Part shown: piece by piece, positions 1 to 5,847 of the stretch | How positions within the stretch are numbered: position 1 is the stretch's first letter | Layout: each line of letters begins with the position of its first letter | Source of the DNA: an uncultured Pelagibacteraceae bacterium | GTDB taxonomy: Bacteria > Pseudomonadota > Alphaproteobacteria > Pelagibacterales > Pelagibacteraceae | DNA length: 6,532 nt | Reading direction: 5' to 3' | Assembly: GCA_902578175.1 (NCBI GenBank) | Contig: CACHBY010000024.1 | Coordinates: forward strand, 1-6,532 | Translations under genes and position numbers: made by a program | Notes under the pieces: generated by a model | The model's input: only the letters and a program-made list of their open reading frames with translations | Databases searched by the model: none | What the model was told of the DNA's origin: nothing

Positions 1-29
1 ATAATTAAAACTCTTAATATAAATTAGAT

Positions 30-1151
30 TTGAAAATTTTACACATTATAACAAGTTTAGGTGATGGAGGTGCAGAAAACACACTTTATAAAATCTGTAA
101 ATATGATGATCGAAATCAACATATAATAATATCTCTTAAACAAGCTAAAAAATACTCATTCATATTAAAAAAAAACCGTATCAAAGTTTATCACTTAAAT
201 ATGAAATATTTTTCACCATTTTCTTTTTTTAAACTAATTTATTTAATCAGAATAATAGATGCAGATATTATCCAAACATGGTTAATTCATGGTGACTTAA
301 TTGGTGGTTTTGCTGCAAAATTATCTGGATATAAAAATATAATTTGGAATGTTCGTTATTCTAATTTGGAAAAGAAAAGAGGAAATTTAATTAATATTTT
401 TCTTATTAAGTTATTAGCCTTTTCGTCGTATTTTATACCAAAAAAAATTGTTGTAGTTTCAAAGAGTGCAAAGATAAATTGTAAAAACTTTGGATATAAT
501 CAAAAAAAACTTGTTTTGATTAATAATGGATATGATCTATCAGTTTATAAGTCCAATCATATGGAAAAAAATTTATTTAGAAAGAAATTTAATTTAAAGC
601 CAAAAATACCAATTATTGGAAATGTTGCAAGATTTGCTCCAATGAAAGATCACCTAAATTTATTACAATCTTTATCATTACTTAAACAAAAGAATATAAA
701 CTTTTTTTGTTTGTTGGCTGGATCAAATATAGATAAAAATAATTATGAATTGGTGAATCAATTAAAAAAACTAAATTTATTTAATCATGTAAAATTGTTA
801 GGAAGACAAAAAAATATAACAAAGATTATGAATACTTTGGATCTATATGTACAAAGTAGCAAATACGGCGAAGGTTTTCCAAACGTTGTAGCAGAAGCAA
901 TGGCTCATGAGATACCTTGTGTTGCCACAGATGTTGGAGACGCAAAATTTATTATAGGCCAAACAGGATGGATTGTTCCTCCAAAAAACTCGCTAAAATT
1001 AGCTTTAAGTCTTAGAAATGCTTTTTTGAAAATTAATAGTAAAGAATGGAAGAATAGATGCAAACAATCAAGAGTAAGAATTAAGAAAAATTTTAATATT
1101 AATAATATGATATTATCTTATTCAAAATTATGGCTAAATGTTTATAATTGA
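30..1151 (+). CDS. GT4-family glycosyltransferase (GT-B fold)
   Basis: Predicted retaining glycosyltransferase that moves a sugar from a nucleotide-sugar donor to a lipid-linked or growing surface glycan at the cytoplasmic membrane face. The 373-residue length is normal for GT4. The N-terminus MKILHIITSLGDGGAE is the classic acceptor-domain opening with the Gly-Gly-Ala-Glu loop (residues 13-16). The donor domain starts near G197 with GNVARFAPMKDH, where R201 and K206 are the usual donor-phosphate contacts. The EX7E signature is E281...E289 in GEGFPNVVAEAMA, followed by PCVATDVGD. The start is TTG at 30; it is preferred because the family N-terminus begins exactly there, although no Shine-Dalgarno is visible. 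A 9-A run at 167-175 stays in frame. It is first of the + strand series, 39 bp before the SIS isomerase. Donor and acceptor cannot be told from sequence. GT4 assignment is secure; the role in this pathway is inferred from context. Confidence 0.93.
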   Translation: MKILHIITSLGDGGAENTLYKICKYDDRNQHIIISLKQAKKYSFILKKNRIKVYHLNMKYFSPFSFFKLIYLIRIIDADIIQTWLIHGDLIGGFAAKLSGYKNIIWNVRYSNLEKKRGNLINIFLIKLLAFSSYFIPKKIVVVSKSAKINCKNFGYNQKKLVLINNGYDLSVYKSNHMEKNLFRKKFNLKPKIPIIGNVARFAPMKDHLNLLQSLSLLKQKNINFFCLLAGSNIDKNNYELVNQLKKLNLFNHVKLLGRQKNITKIMNTLDLYVQSSKYGEGFPNVVAEAMAHEIPCVATDVGDAKFIIGQTGWIVPPKNSLKLALSLRNAFLKINSKEWKNRCKQSRVRIKKNFNINNMILSYSKLWLNVYN

Positions 1152-1190
1152 TTATTTAATATTAAAATCAAATCTTTAAATTAAAATACT

Positions 1191-1787
1191 ATGAAATTAA
1201 AAAATAAAATTAATTACCAGGAACTTATTAAAGATTCTTTTTCCAGACATATAAGTATAATTAGAGATACGCTTTTTAATACTGAAAAAAATATTGATAA
1301 AGCTTCTGAGATAATTTCAAAATCACTTAAATTAGGTGGTACAATATTTTGGTGTGGAAATGGAGGAAGTGCTGCTGATAGCCAACATATTGCGGCGGAA
1401 TTTGTTGGACGTTTTAAAAAAGATCGTAGGCCATTAAAATCAATTGCTTTAACAACGGATACTTCAATCTTAACATGCATATCCAATGATTACAGCTATG
1501 AAAAAATATTTTCTAGACAATTAGCTGCTTTGGGTAGCAAGGGTGATGTTTTGGTCGTAATTTCTACTTCTGGGGAAAGTGAAAACATTAGACAAGTATT
1601 AATACAAGCAAAAAAAATGGGAATTAAAACAATTGGTTTACTTGGCAAAAAGGGTGGAAGGTGTAAAAATTTTGCAAACATACCTTTGATAGTACCCTCA
1701 CAATCAACTGCGAGAATTCAAGAAGCGCACATACTAATTGAGCATTTAATATGTGAATTAGTGGAATTGAAATTAGGTTTTAATTAA
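1191..1787 (+). CDS. gmhA: Phosphoheptose isomerase-type SIS protein (GmhA-like)
   Basis: Predicted cytoplasmic sugar-phosphate isomerase. GmhA converts sedoheptulose 7-phosphate to D-glycero-D-manno-heptose 7-phosphate, the first step towards activated heptose for LPS or capsule. At 198 residues it is the family's usual size. Visible signatures are the phosphate-binding loop CGNGGSAAD (residues 55-63), E70 in HIAAEFVGRF (equivalent to the catalytic Glu of E. coli GmhA), STSGES at 125-130, and RIQEAH ending in H180, equivalent to the E. coli catalytic His180. The HIAAEF and GNGGSA motifs favour GmhA over the DnaA-binding paralogue DiaA. The start ATG has no clear ribosome binding site. None of the other heptose genes (hddA, hddC, gmhB, hldE) lies in the window, so it may feed heptose synthesis elsewhere or act on a precursor of the NeuB-type sugar. 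SIS family is certain; the exact substrate is inferred. Confidence 0.9.
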   Translation: MKLKNKINYQELIKDSFSRHISIIRDTLFNTEKNIDKASEIISKSLKLGGTIFWCGNGGSAADSQHIAAEFVGRFKKDRRPLKSIALTTDTSILTCISNDYSYEKIFSRQLAALGSKGDVLVVISTSGESENIRQVLIQAKKMGIKTIGLLGKKGGRCKNFANIPLIVPSQSTARIQEAHILIEHLICELVELKLGFN

Positions 1788-1843
1788 TTAAATTTATTTA
1801 AATAATTCAAATATATAAAAAAACAAATTAATTTAAACAATTT

Positions 1844-1876
1844 GCGCTTGACACCAATAAGTGCTTGAGTATTTCT
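1844..1876 (+). promoter_or_regulatory. Possible promoter or regulatory element upstream of neuB
   Basis: This is a patch of less AT-rich sequence in a 158-bp gap before the proposed neuB start. It contains a perfect -35-like TTGACA at 1848-1853. The best -10-like match at 16-bp spacing is TATTTC at 1870-1875, only three of six consensus positions. The same patch carries two near-identical octamers, GCGCTTGA (1844-1851) and GTGCTTGA (1861-1868). It can also form a six-pair stem with one G-U (GCGCTT 1844-1849 with AAGTGC 1859-1864, 9-nt loop). It could be a promoter, an operator, or chance. The weak -10 keeps confidence low. Confidence 0.22.
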
Positions 1877-1935
1877 ATTCCCTTTGTTAGGATTAATATT
1901 AAAATTATTCCATCAAAAAATTTATTATTAATAAT

Positions 1936-1940
1936 AGGAG
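1936..1940 (+). promoter_or_regulatory. Ribosome binding site deciding the neuB start
   Basis: AGGAG, a perfect Shine-Dalgarno core, sits 5 nt before an in-frame ATT at 1946. It is one of only two convincing ribosome binding sites seen in the window; most genes here have none. Translation from that ATT gives M/I-KQIFITAEIG, the usual NeuB N-terminus. The site therefore argues for the ATT start over the upstream in-frame TTG at 1865. Confidence 0.55.
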
Positions 1941-1945
1941 ATTTT

Positions 1946-2782
1946 ATTAAACAAATATTTATCACCGCTGAGATAGGAATTAACCATAATGGTGATATGT
2001 CAATTTGTAAAAAATTAATTGATATTGCTAAAGAGTCAGGTTGTGATGCGGTTAAATTTCAAAAAAGAGACATAGACCAAGTATATACTAAAGATTTTTT
2101 AGCTTCCCATAGAGATAGTCCATGGGGCAAAACTCAAAGAGATCAAAAACAAGGTTTGGAATTTGATTTTGAAGAATACCAACAAATAGACAAATATTGT
2201 AAACAAAAAAATATTGAATGGTATGCTTCAGCTTGGGATCTCAATAGTCAAGATTTTTTAAGACAATTTAAATGTAATTATAATAAAGTTGCTTCAGCAA
2301 TGCTTGTATATGAAGATTTACTTAAAAAAATTGCTCAAGAAAAAAAGCATACATTCATTTCTACTGGTATGTCAGAATATGATGATATTCAAAAAGCCAT
2401 AGATATATTCAAATCTGCAAATTGCTCATTTGAGTTGATGCATACTGTTTCCACCTACCCAATGAATGATGAAGATGCAAATCTTAATGTTATTAATACC
2501 TTAAAAGAAAAATTCAATTGTGATGTTGGATATAGTGGTCATGAGGTTGGTTTAGCAATCTCATATGCAGCAACAACTTTTGGGATAACATCTCTTGAGA
2601 GACATATTACATTAAGTAGAGCTATGTATGGATCTGACCAAGCATCATCACTTGAGCCAGCTGGTCTCAAACAATTGGTAGGTGGAGTCAGAAAGATACA
2701 AAAAGCGCTAGGAGATGGTAAGAAAAAAATTATTGAAGCAGAAAAACCAATTGCTAAAAAACTACGTGAACATCTTTTATAA
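1946..2782 (+). CDS. neuB: NeuB-type sialic/nonulosonic acid synthase, short form
   Basis: Predicted cytoplasmic synthase that condenses phosphoenolpyruvate with an aldose (ManNAc or a related amino sugar in known members) to give a 3-deoxy-ulosonic acid. Numbering from the ATT start, the metal and catalytic residues seen in Neisseria NeuB line up with identical spacing: E9 in AEIGINHNG and K37 in VKFQK (28 apart, like E25/K53), H199 in GYSGHEVG and H220 in LERHITL (21 apart, like H215/H236). STYP with DANL and GSDQASSLEP are further family motifs. The protein is 278 residues and stops after the TIM barrel, so the C-terminal SAF (antifreeze-like) domain of standard ~345-residue NeuB is absent. 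The frame is open back to a TTG at 1865. The 27 extra residues match nothing I recognise, and the first ATG (1997-1999) would delete the conserved GINHNG motif. Family is certain; substrate unknown. Confidence 0.9.
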   Translation: MKQIFITAEIGINHNGDMSICKKLIDIAKESGCDAVKFQKRDIDQVYTKDFLASHRDSPWGKTQRDQKQGLEFDFEEYQQIDKYCKQKNIEWYASAWDLNSQDFLRQFKCNYNKVASAMLVYEDLLKKIAQEKKHTFISTGMSEYDDIQKAIDIFKSANCSFELMHTVSTYPMNDEDANLNVINTLKEKFNCDVGYSGHEVGLAISYAATTFGITSLERHITLSRAMYGSDQASSLEPAGLKQLVGGVRKIQKALGDGKKKIIEAEKPIAKKLREHLL

Positions 2783-2846
2783 AAATTTTTAATAGGTTTG
2801 GTTATATATTTCTACTGAGTTAAATGATTTAATTAATTATTTTTGC

Positions 2847-3680
2847 ATGTTTAAAAATATAGGCATAATGCAAGGAAGATTGCTTCCTAAATATAAAAAA
2901 AAGTATCAAGCTCATCCTGTTGGATACTGGGAAAATGAATTTCCAATCGCATCAAAATTAGATTTAAATTTAATAGAATTTATTTTTGATTATCATAAAT
3001 CAGACTTAAACCCTTTATTATCTAAGGAAGGATTAAAAAAAATTCAGGAAGTAGAAAAATTAAATAATATAAAAGTTAAATCTATATGTGCTGATTATTT
3101 TATGGAAGCTCCACTTCATAGTAATAATAAAAGTGTTGTTGAAAAAAGTATAAATATTCTAAATGAGCTGATCAATAATGCATCTTTAATTAAAATTAAA
3201 GATATAGTAATTCCATGTGTAGACCATGCTAGCTTAAGAAATGAGAATGATATCAAAAACTTTATCAAAAATATTAAGTCATTAATTAGTGAAGCTGAAA
3301 AAAAAGATATTAATATTTGCTTAGAGACAGATTTGGCACCAATAAAATTTGCAAAACTTTTAGAGAACATTGGATCAAACAATATTAAAGTTAATTATGA
3401 CACAGGAAATAGTGCAGCATTAGGCTACGATCCAGTTGAAGAGTTTAATGCTTATGGAGAAAAAATTACAGATTTACACATAAAAGATAGGATATATGGC
3501 GGAGGTTCAGTACCTTTAGGATCTGGAAACGTAAATTTTTCTAAAATTCTCGAACTTTTATTTAAAAATAATTATAAAGGTATAATTATTTTTCAGGCTT
3601 TTAGAGATGATGAGGGAATTGAAATTTTTAAAAAACAATACAAATGGTTTAAAGATAAAATTAATAAATTTTATATTTAA
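2847..3680 (+). CDS. TIM-barrel sugar(-phosphate) isomerase/epimerase
   Basis: Predicted metal-dependent cytoplasmic sugar isomerase or epimerase of the xylose-isomerase-like (AP endonuclease 2) fold, the superfamily of L-ribulose-5-phosphate 3-epimerase and hexulose-6-phosphate isomerase. The 277 residues form one domain. Three expected metal ligands are visible: E160 in CLETDL, D185 in NYDTGNS and H211 in DLHIKDR. PLGSGNVNF follows them, a standard motif of the fold. The fourth ligand, usually Glu near the last strand, appears to be Q250 in IIIFQAFRDDEG. The opening IGIMQGRLLPKY is also seen in relatives from polysaccharide clusters. The ATG start at 2847 is 64 bp after neuB and has no clear Shine-Dalgarno. 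From its position between neuB and neuA it probably interconverts a precursor of the ulosonic acid. The reaction itself cannot be named. Confidence 0.85.
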   Translation: MFKNIGIMQGRLLPKYKKKYQAHPVGYWENEFPIASKLDLNLIEFIFDYHKSDLNPLLSKEGLKKIQEVEKLNNIKVKSICADYFMEAPLHSNNKSVVEKSINILNELINNASLIKIKDIVIPCVDHASLRNENDIKNFIKNIKSLISEAEKKDINICLETDLAPIKFAKLLENIGSNNIKVNYDTGNSAALGYDPVEEFNAYGEKITDLHIKDRIYGGGSVPLGSGNVNFSKILELLFKNNYKGIIIFQAFRDDEGIEIFKKQYKWFKDKINKFYI

Positions 3681-3789
3681 AAAAATTTATACAAATACTT
3701 ATTTTAATAAAAATAAACTATACGAAAATATGATGCTGTGATAGTAGATCAAAATTGCGAACAGAAAAAATTAAAATAAAACTTTTAAA

Positions 3790-4044
3790 ATGCTTATGAG
3801 AGATAAACTTACACATATTGCAGTTATACCTGCCAGAAAAAATAGTAAATCTCTCCCTTATAAAAATAGATTTTTGTTTAAATACACTGCTAAATTTTTA
3901 AAAAACAATAAGTTATTTAATAAAATTTACGTTAATTCTGACGACCCACATTTGAAAATTTTAGCAAAAAAATATGGTTTTGATTTTTTCAATCGGCAAC
4001 AAAAATTAGCTGGAGATACTACATGTATAAAAAAGTTTTTATAG
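3790..4044 (+). CDS. neuA: NeuA-type CMP-sugar cytidylyltransferase, N-terminal part (frameshifted)
   Basis: N-terminal third of a CMP-N-acetylneuraminate synthetase-type nucleotidyltransferase, which couples CTP to a 3-deoxy-ulosonic acid. HIAVIPARKNSKSLPYKN carries the family's PAR-x-x-S-K and KN nucleotide-binding motifs, followed by LFNKIYVNSDDPHL (the usual VSTDD strand) and LAGDTT. The frame ends at TAG 4042-4044, immediately after the slippery run AAAAAAG at 4029-4035. A -1 shift there gives a continuous protein of 230 residues (82 here plus 148 from the next frame), the normal size of a NeuA such as the ~228-residue Neisseria enzyme. Unshifted, this 84-residue piece lacks half the fold and should be inactive alone. 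Either ATG at 3790 or ATG at 3796 could start it; neither has a Shine-Dalgarno. It may be a pseudogene, a one-base sequence error, or a recoded gene. Confidence 0.8.
   Translation: MLMRDKLTHIAVIPARKNSKSLPYKNRFLFKYTAKFLKNNKLFNKIYVNSDDPHLKILAKKYGFDFFNRQQKLAGDTTCIKKFL
4012..4015 (+). promoter_or_regulatory. Shine-Dalgarno-like GGAG before the slippery site and restart ATG
   Basis: GGAG lies 7 nt before the ATG at 4023, which opens the second neuA frame, an ideal ribosome-binding distance. It is also 13 nt before the A_AAA_AAG heptamer, close to the spacing at which an internal Shine-Dalgarno stimulates -1 frameshifting in E. coli dnaX. The same bases encode Gly-Asp of the conserved LAGD motif, so protein constraint alone may explain them. 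Confidence 0.35.
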
Positions 4045-4481
4045 ATATGAATAGCAAATTAAATTTTCCAAAAAATACTTATATATGGCTTTTTTATATC
4101 CCCTTAGTTTATAAAAATAAGATTGATTTTAAAAAAGCAATTAAGCTTGTTGAGAAAAAAAAACTTAAGTCAATATGTTCTTTCATACCTGCAAAAACTC
4201 ATCCCATGAGTTGTTGGAAGGTAAAAAAAGATGAAGTGTCTCAATTCATAAAAAATGATTTGTGCAGAAGGCAAGATTTTCCTAAAGCTTATTCACATCA
4301 CCATTACATATGTGGTTTTAACACTAAATATCTAAATAAACTTAATAATGAATTAATTTTTAAAAATACTTTTCCAATATTATTAAATAAAAATACTACA
4401 AAAAAACTAATGGAAATTGATACTCCTGAGGAATATATAAAATTTAAAAAAGTAAAACAAAATGAAAAAACTAAAAATTAA
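4023..4481 (+). CDS. neuA: NeuA-type CMP-sugar cytidylyltransferase, C-terminal part (frameshifted)
   Basis: Remainder of the cytidylyltransferase, in the -1 frame relative to the first part and overlapping it by 22 nt. After the shift point the protein reads VFIDMNSKLNF, then YIWLFYIPLVY, ICSFIPAKTHPMSCW, RRQDFPKAYSHHHYICGF and EIDTPEEY. These match the NeuA core strands, the sugar-binding region (RRQDxPKAY) and the terminal (D/E)IDTPEDY motif. The ATG at 4023 has GGAG 7 nt upstream, so separate translation of a 152-residue C-terminal piece is conceivable. The first residues MYKK would be out of register with the natural protein. The frame shows no further damage, contains an intact 9-A run at 4155-4163, and overlaps the aminotransferase start by 20 nt, which suggests translational coupling. 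The lack of other decay favours a recent or artefactual break, or recoding. Confidence 0.8.
   Translation: MYKKVFIDMNSKLNFPKNTYIWLFYIPLVYKNKIDFKKAIKLVEKKKLKSICSFIPAKTHPMSCWKVKKDEVSQFIKNDLCRRQDFPKAYSHHHYICGFNTKYLNKLNNELIFKNTFPILLNKNTTKKLMEIDTPEEYIKFKKVKQNEKTKN
4029..4035 (+). other. A_AAA_AAG slippery heptamer at the neuA frame break
   Basis: Read in the frame of the upstream part, these bases are A AAA AAG, the strongest bacterial -1 frameshift heptamer (as in dnaX and several IS3-family elements). Slipping one base here moves translation into GTT TTT ATA GAT and yields the family-consistent TCIKKVFID, avoiding the TAG at 4042. Equally, a seventh A in the run would restore one frame, so a one-base deletion or sequencing undercall in a homopolymer explains the same pattern. 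I see no strong stem-loop in the following 40 nt. Confidence 0.6.
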
Positions 4482-5844
4482 TAACTCAAATAAATTTTAC
4501 AATAAAGCAATAAAGATTATTCCTGGTGGAAGTCAGACTTTTAGCAAAGGACCTTCTCAATTTACAAATAATTTTGCTCCAAAATATCTTGAAAAAGGTA
4601 AAGGCTGTAATGTATGGGATGTAGATAATAATAAATACATAGATTACGTTATGGGATGTCAACCTTTGATATTGGGTTATTCAGACAAAGACGTAAATAA
4701 AGCTGTTAATGAGCAACTTAAAATGGGTTCCACCTTTTCACTGATGAATAAATTAGAAATTGATGTAGCCGAGTTACTTGTAAAACATATACCAAGTGCT
4801 GAGATGGTTAGATTTGGTAAAAATGGTGGAGATGCAACTACTATTGCTATAAAAATTTCTAGAGCAATTACTGGAAGGCAAAAAATTGCATTTTGTGGCT
4901 ATCATGGTTGGCACGATTGGTTTATTGCATCAACAGATAAATCTAATGGTATCCCAAATTTTAATAAAAAGCTAATACATAGCTTTGAATATAACAATAT
5001 AGAGAGTTTAGAGAAAGTATTTGAAGATAATAAAAACGAAATTTCTTGTGTAATCATGGAACCTATAACTGTTCCTGAGCCAAAATGTTTTACAAAAATA
5101 TGTAGAAATAATTTATGTAAAAAAACTAATATTTGTAGAAATAATTTTCTTCACCAAGTTCAAAACCTTTGTAAAAAAAATAATGCATTACTTATATTTG
5201 ATGAAGTTGTGACTGGATTTAGGTATGCAATTGGTGGAGCCCAAGAATATTATAATGTAACACCTGATTTGACAGCTTTGGCTAAAGGAATAAGTAATGG
5301 AATACCACTGTCAGCAATTGTAGGAAAAAAAGAATACATGTCTATTTTAGGAGATGATGTATTTTTTTCTTTTACTTATGGTGGAGAGTGTCTTGGACTT
5401 TCAGCAGCAAAAGCTTGTATTAATAAATTAATTAAAAAAAAGGTTCCAAATCATCTTAAAAATGTAGGTTCATATTTTCAAGATAATCTAAATAAAATAA
5501 TTAAAAATTACGATTTAGATACATTTATTTCTTGCGATGGTCATCCTTGCAGAAGTATTTTTACAATAAAGGATTTTAAAAAATATAAAAACTTAGAGAT
5601 CAAAACTTTTATTCAACAAGAATTATTTAGACGAGGAATTTTATGGGCAGCTTATCATTCTCTAAGCTATATGCACAAAAAAAATGATATAAAAAAAACA
5701 CTGAAAGCGTTTGAAGAAACTTTTGAAATACTATCAAAAATAGTAAAAAATAATATGTCTATAATGACCAGAATAGAAGGAGACTTAGTAAGTCCAGTAT
5801 TTAGAAAAGTTAGTGACTTTAACTCGTTTATAAACAAAAGGTGA
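4462..5844 (+). CDS. Class III PLP aminotransferase (GSA aminomutase-like)
   Basis: Predicted PLP-dependent aminotransferase of fold type I, related to glutamate-1-semialdehyde 2,1-aminomutase; in this setting it more likely aminates a sugar or ulosonic acid intermediate in the cytoplasm. Signatures are IPGGSQTFSKGP near residue 20, the phosphate loop VRFGKNGGDATT, GYHGWHDW, E200-P201, D247 in LLIFDEVVTGFR (pyridine nitrogen) and K275 in ALAKGISNGIPLSAIVG (Schiff-base lysine). The GKNGGDA loop differs from the SGTEA of true HemL, so tetrapyrrole synthesis is unlikely. At 460 residues it exceeds HemL (~426), partly through a Cys-rich insert at residues 209-228. It begins 20 nt inside the neuA frame without its own Shine-Dalgarno, so it is probably translationally coupled. 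It ends in TGA 3 bp from the opposing dehydrogenase stop. Fold and cofactor are secure, the substrate is not. Confidence 0.9.
   Translation: MKKLKINNSNKFYNKAIKIIPGGSQTFSKGPSQFTNNFAPKYLEKGKGCNVWDVDNNKYIDYVMGCQPLILGYSDKDVNKAVNEQLKMGSTFSLMNKLEIDVAELLVKHIPSAEMVRFGKNGGDATTIAIKISRAITGRQKIAFCGYHGWHDWFIASTDKSNGIPNFNKKLIHSFEYNNIESLEKVFEDNKNEISCVIMEPITVPEPKCFTKICRNNLCKKTNICRNNFLHQVQNLCKKNNALLIFDEVVTGFRYAIGGAQEYYNVTPDLTALAKGISNGIPLSAIVGKKEYMSILGDDVFFSFTYGGECLGLSAAKACINKLIKKKVPNHLKNVGSYFQDNLNKIIKNYDLDTFISCDGHPCRSIFTIKDFKKYKNLEIKTFIQQELFRRGILWAAYHSLSYMHKKNDIKKTLKAFEETFEILSKIVKNNMSIMTRIEGDLVSPVFRKVSDFNSFINKR
5101..5147 (+). repeat. 33-bp-spaced direct repeat inside the aminotransferase
   Basis: The 14-mer TGTAGAAATAATTT occurs at 5101-5114 and again at 5134-5147, in the same reading frame. 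It encodes CRNN+Leu/Phe twice (residues 214-218 and 225-229) within a Cys-rich insert. The in-frame 33-nt period suggests a small tandem duplication that later diverged. AT-rich sequence makes short chance repeats common, but an exact 14-mer in the same phase is more than expected. Confidence 0.6.
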
Positions 5845-5847
5845 ATT

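Noticed and set aside
1..27. Possible C-terminal tail of an upstream gene ending at TAG 25-27
   Set aside because: Frame 1 is open from the left edge for eight codons and would end 2 bp before the TTG start of the glycosyltransferase. Eight AT-rich codons are too few to support a call.
1214..1486. 90-codon frame on the - strand inside gmhA
   Set aside because: It is antisense to a gene with clear catalytic motifs, has no recognisable domain, and is explained as a shadow frame. The same holds for the - strand frames at 1496-1681, 3116-3382 and 5667-5873.
1865..1945. N-terminal extension of NeuB from TTG 1865
   Set aside because: The 27 residues resemble no NeuB N-terminus. They overlap the promoter-like island and have no Shine-Dalgarno, whereas the AGGAG at 1936 points to the later start.
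2783..2846. Terminator or remnant of the NeuB SAF domain after neuB
   Set aside because: The gap is 64 bp of AT-rich sequence without a GC stem, and too short for the missing domain.
3681..3789. Promoter or small RNA in the 109-bp gap before neuA
   Set aside because: A TATGAT at 3729-3734 looks like a -10 box, but no -35 match lies at the proper distance, and there is no stable hairpin or T-tract. In such AT-rich DNA this is expected by chance.
4462..5844. True HemL (glutamate-1-semialdehyde aminomutase for haem synthesis)
   Set aside because: The GKNGGDA loop replaces the SGTEA motif, the protein is longer, and all neighbours are sugar genes, so a sugar-related aminotransferase is more likely.
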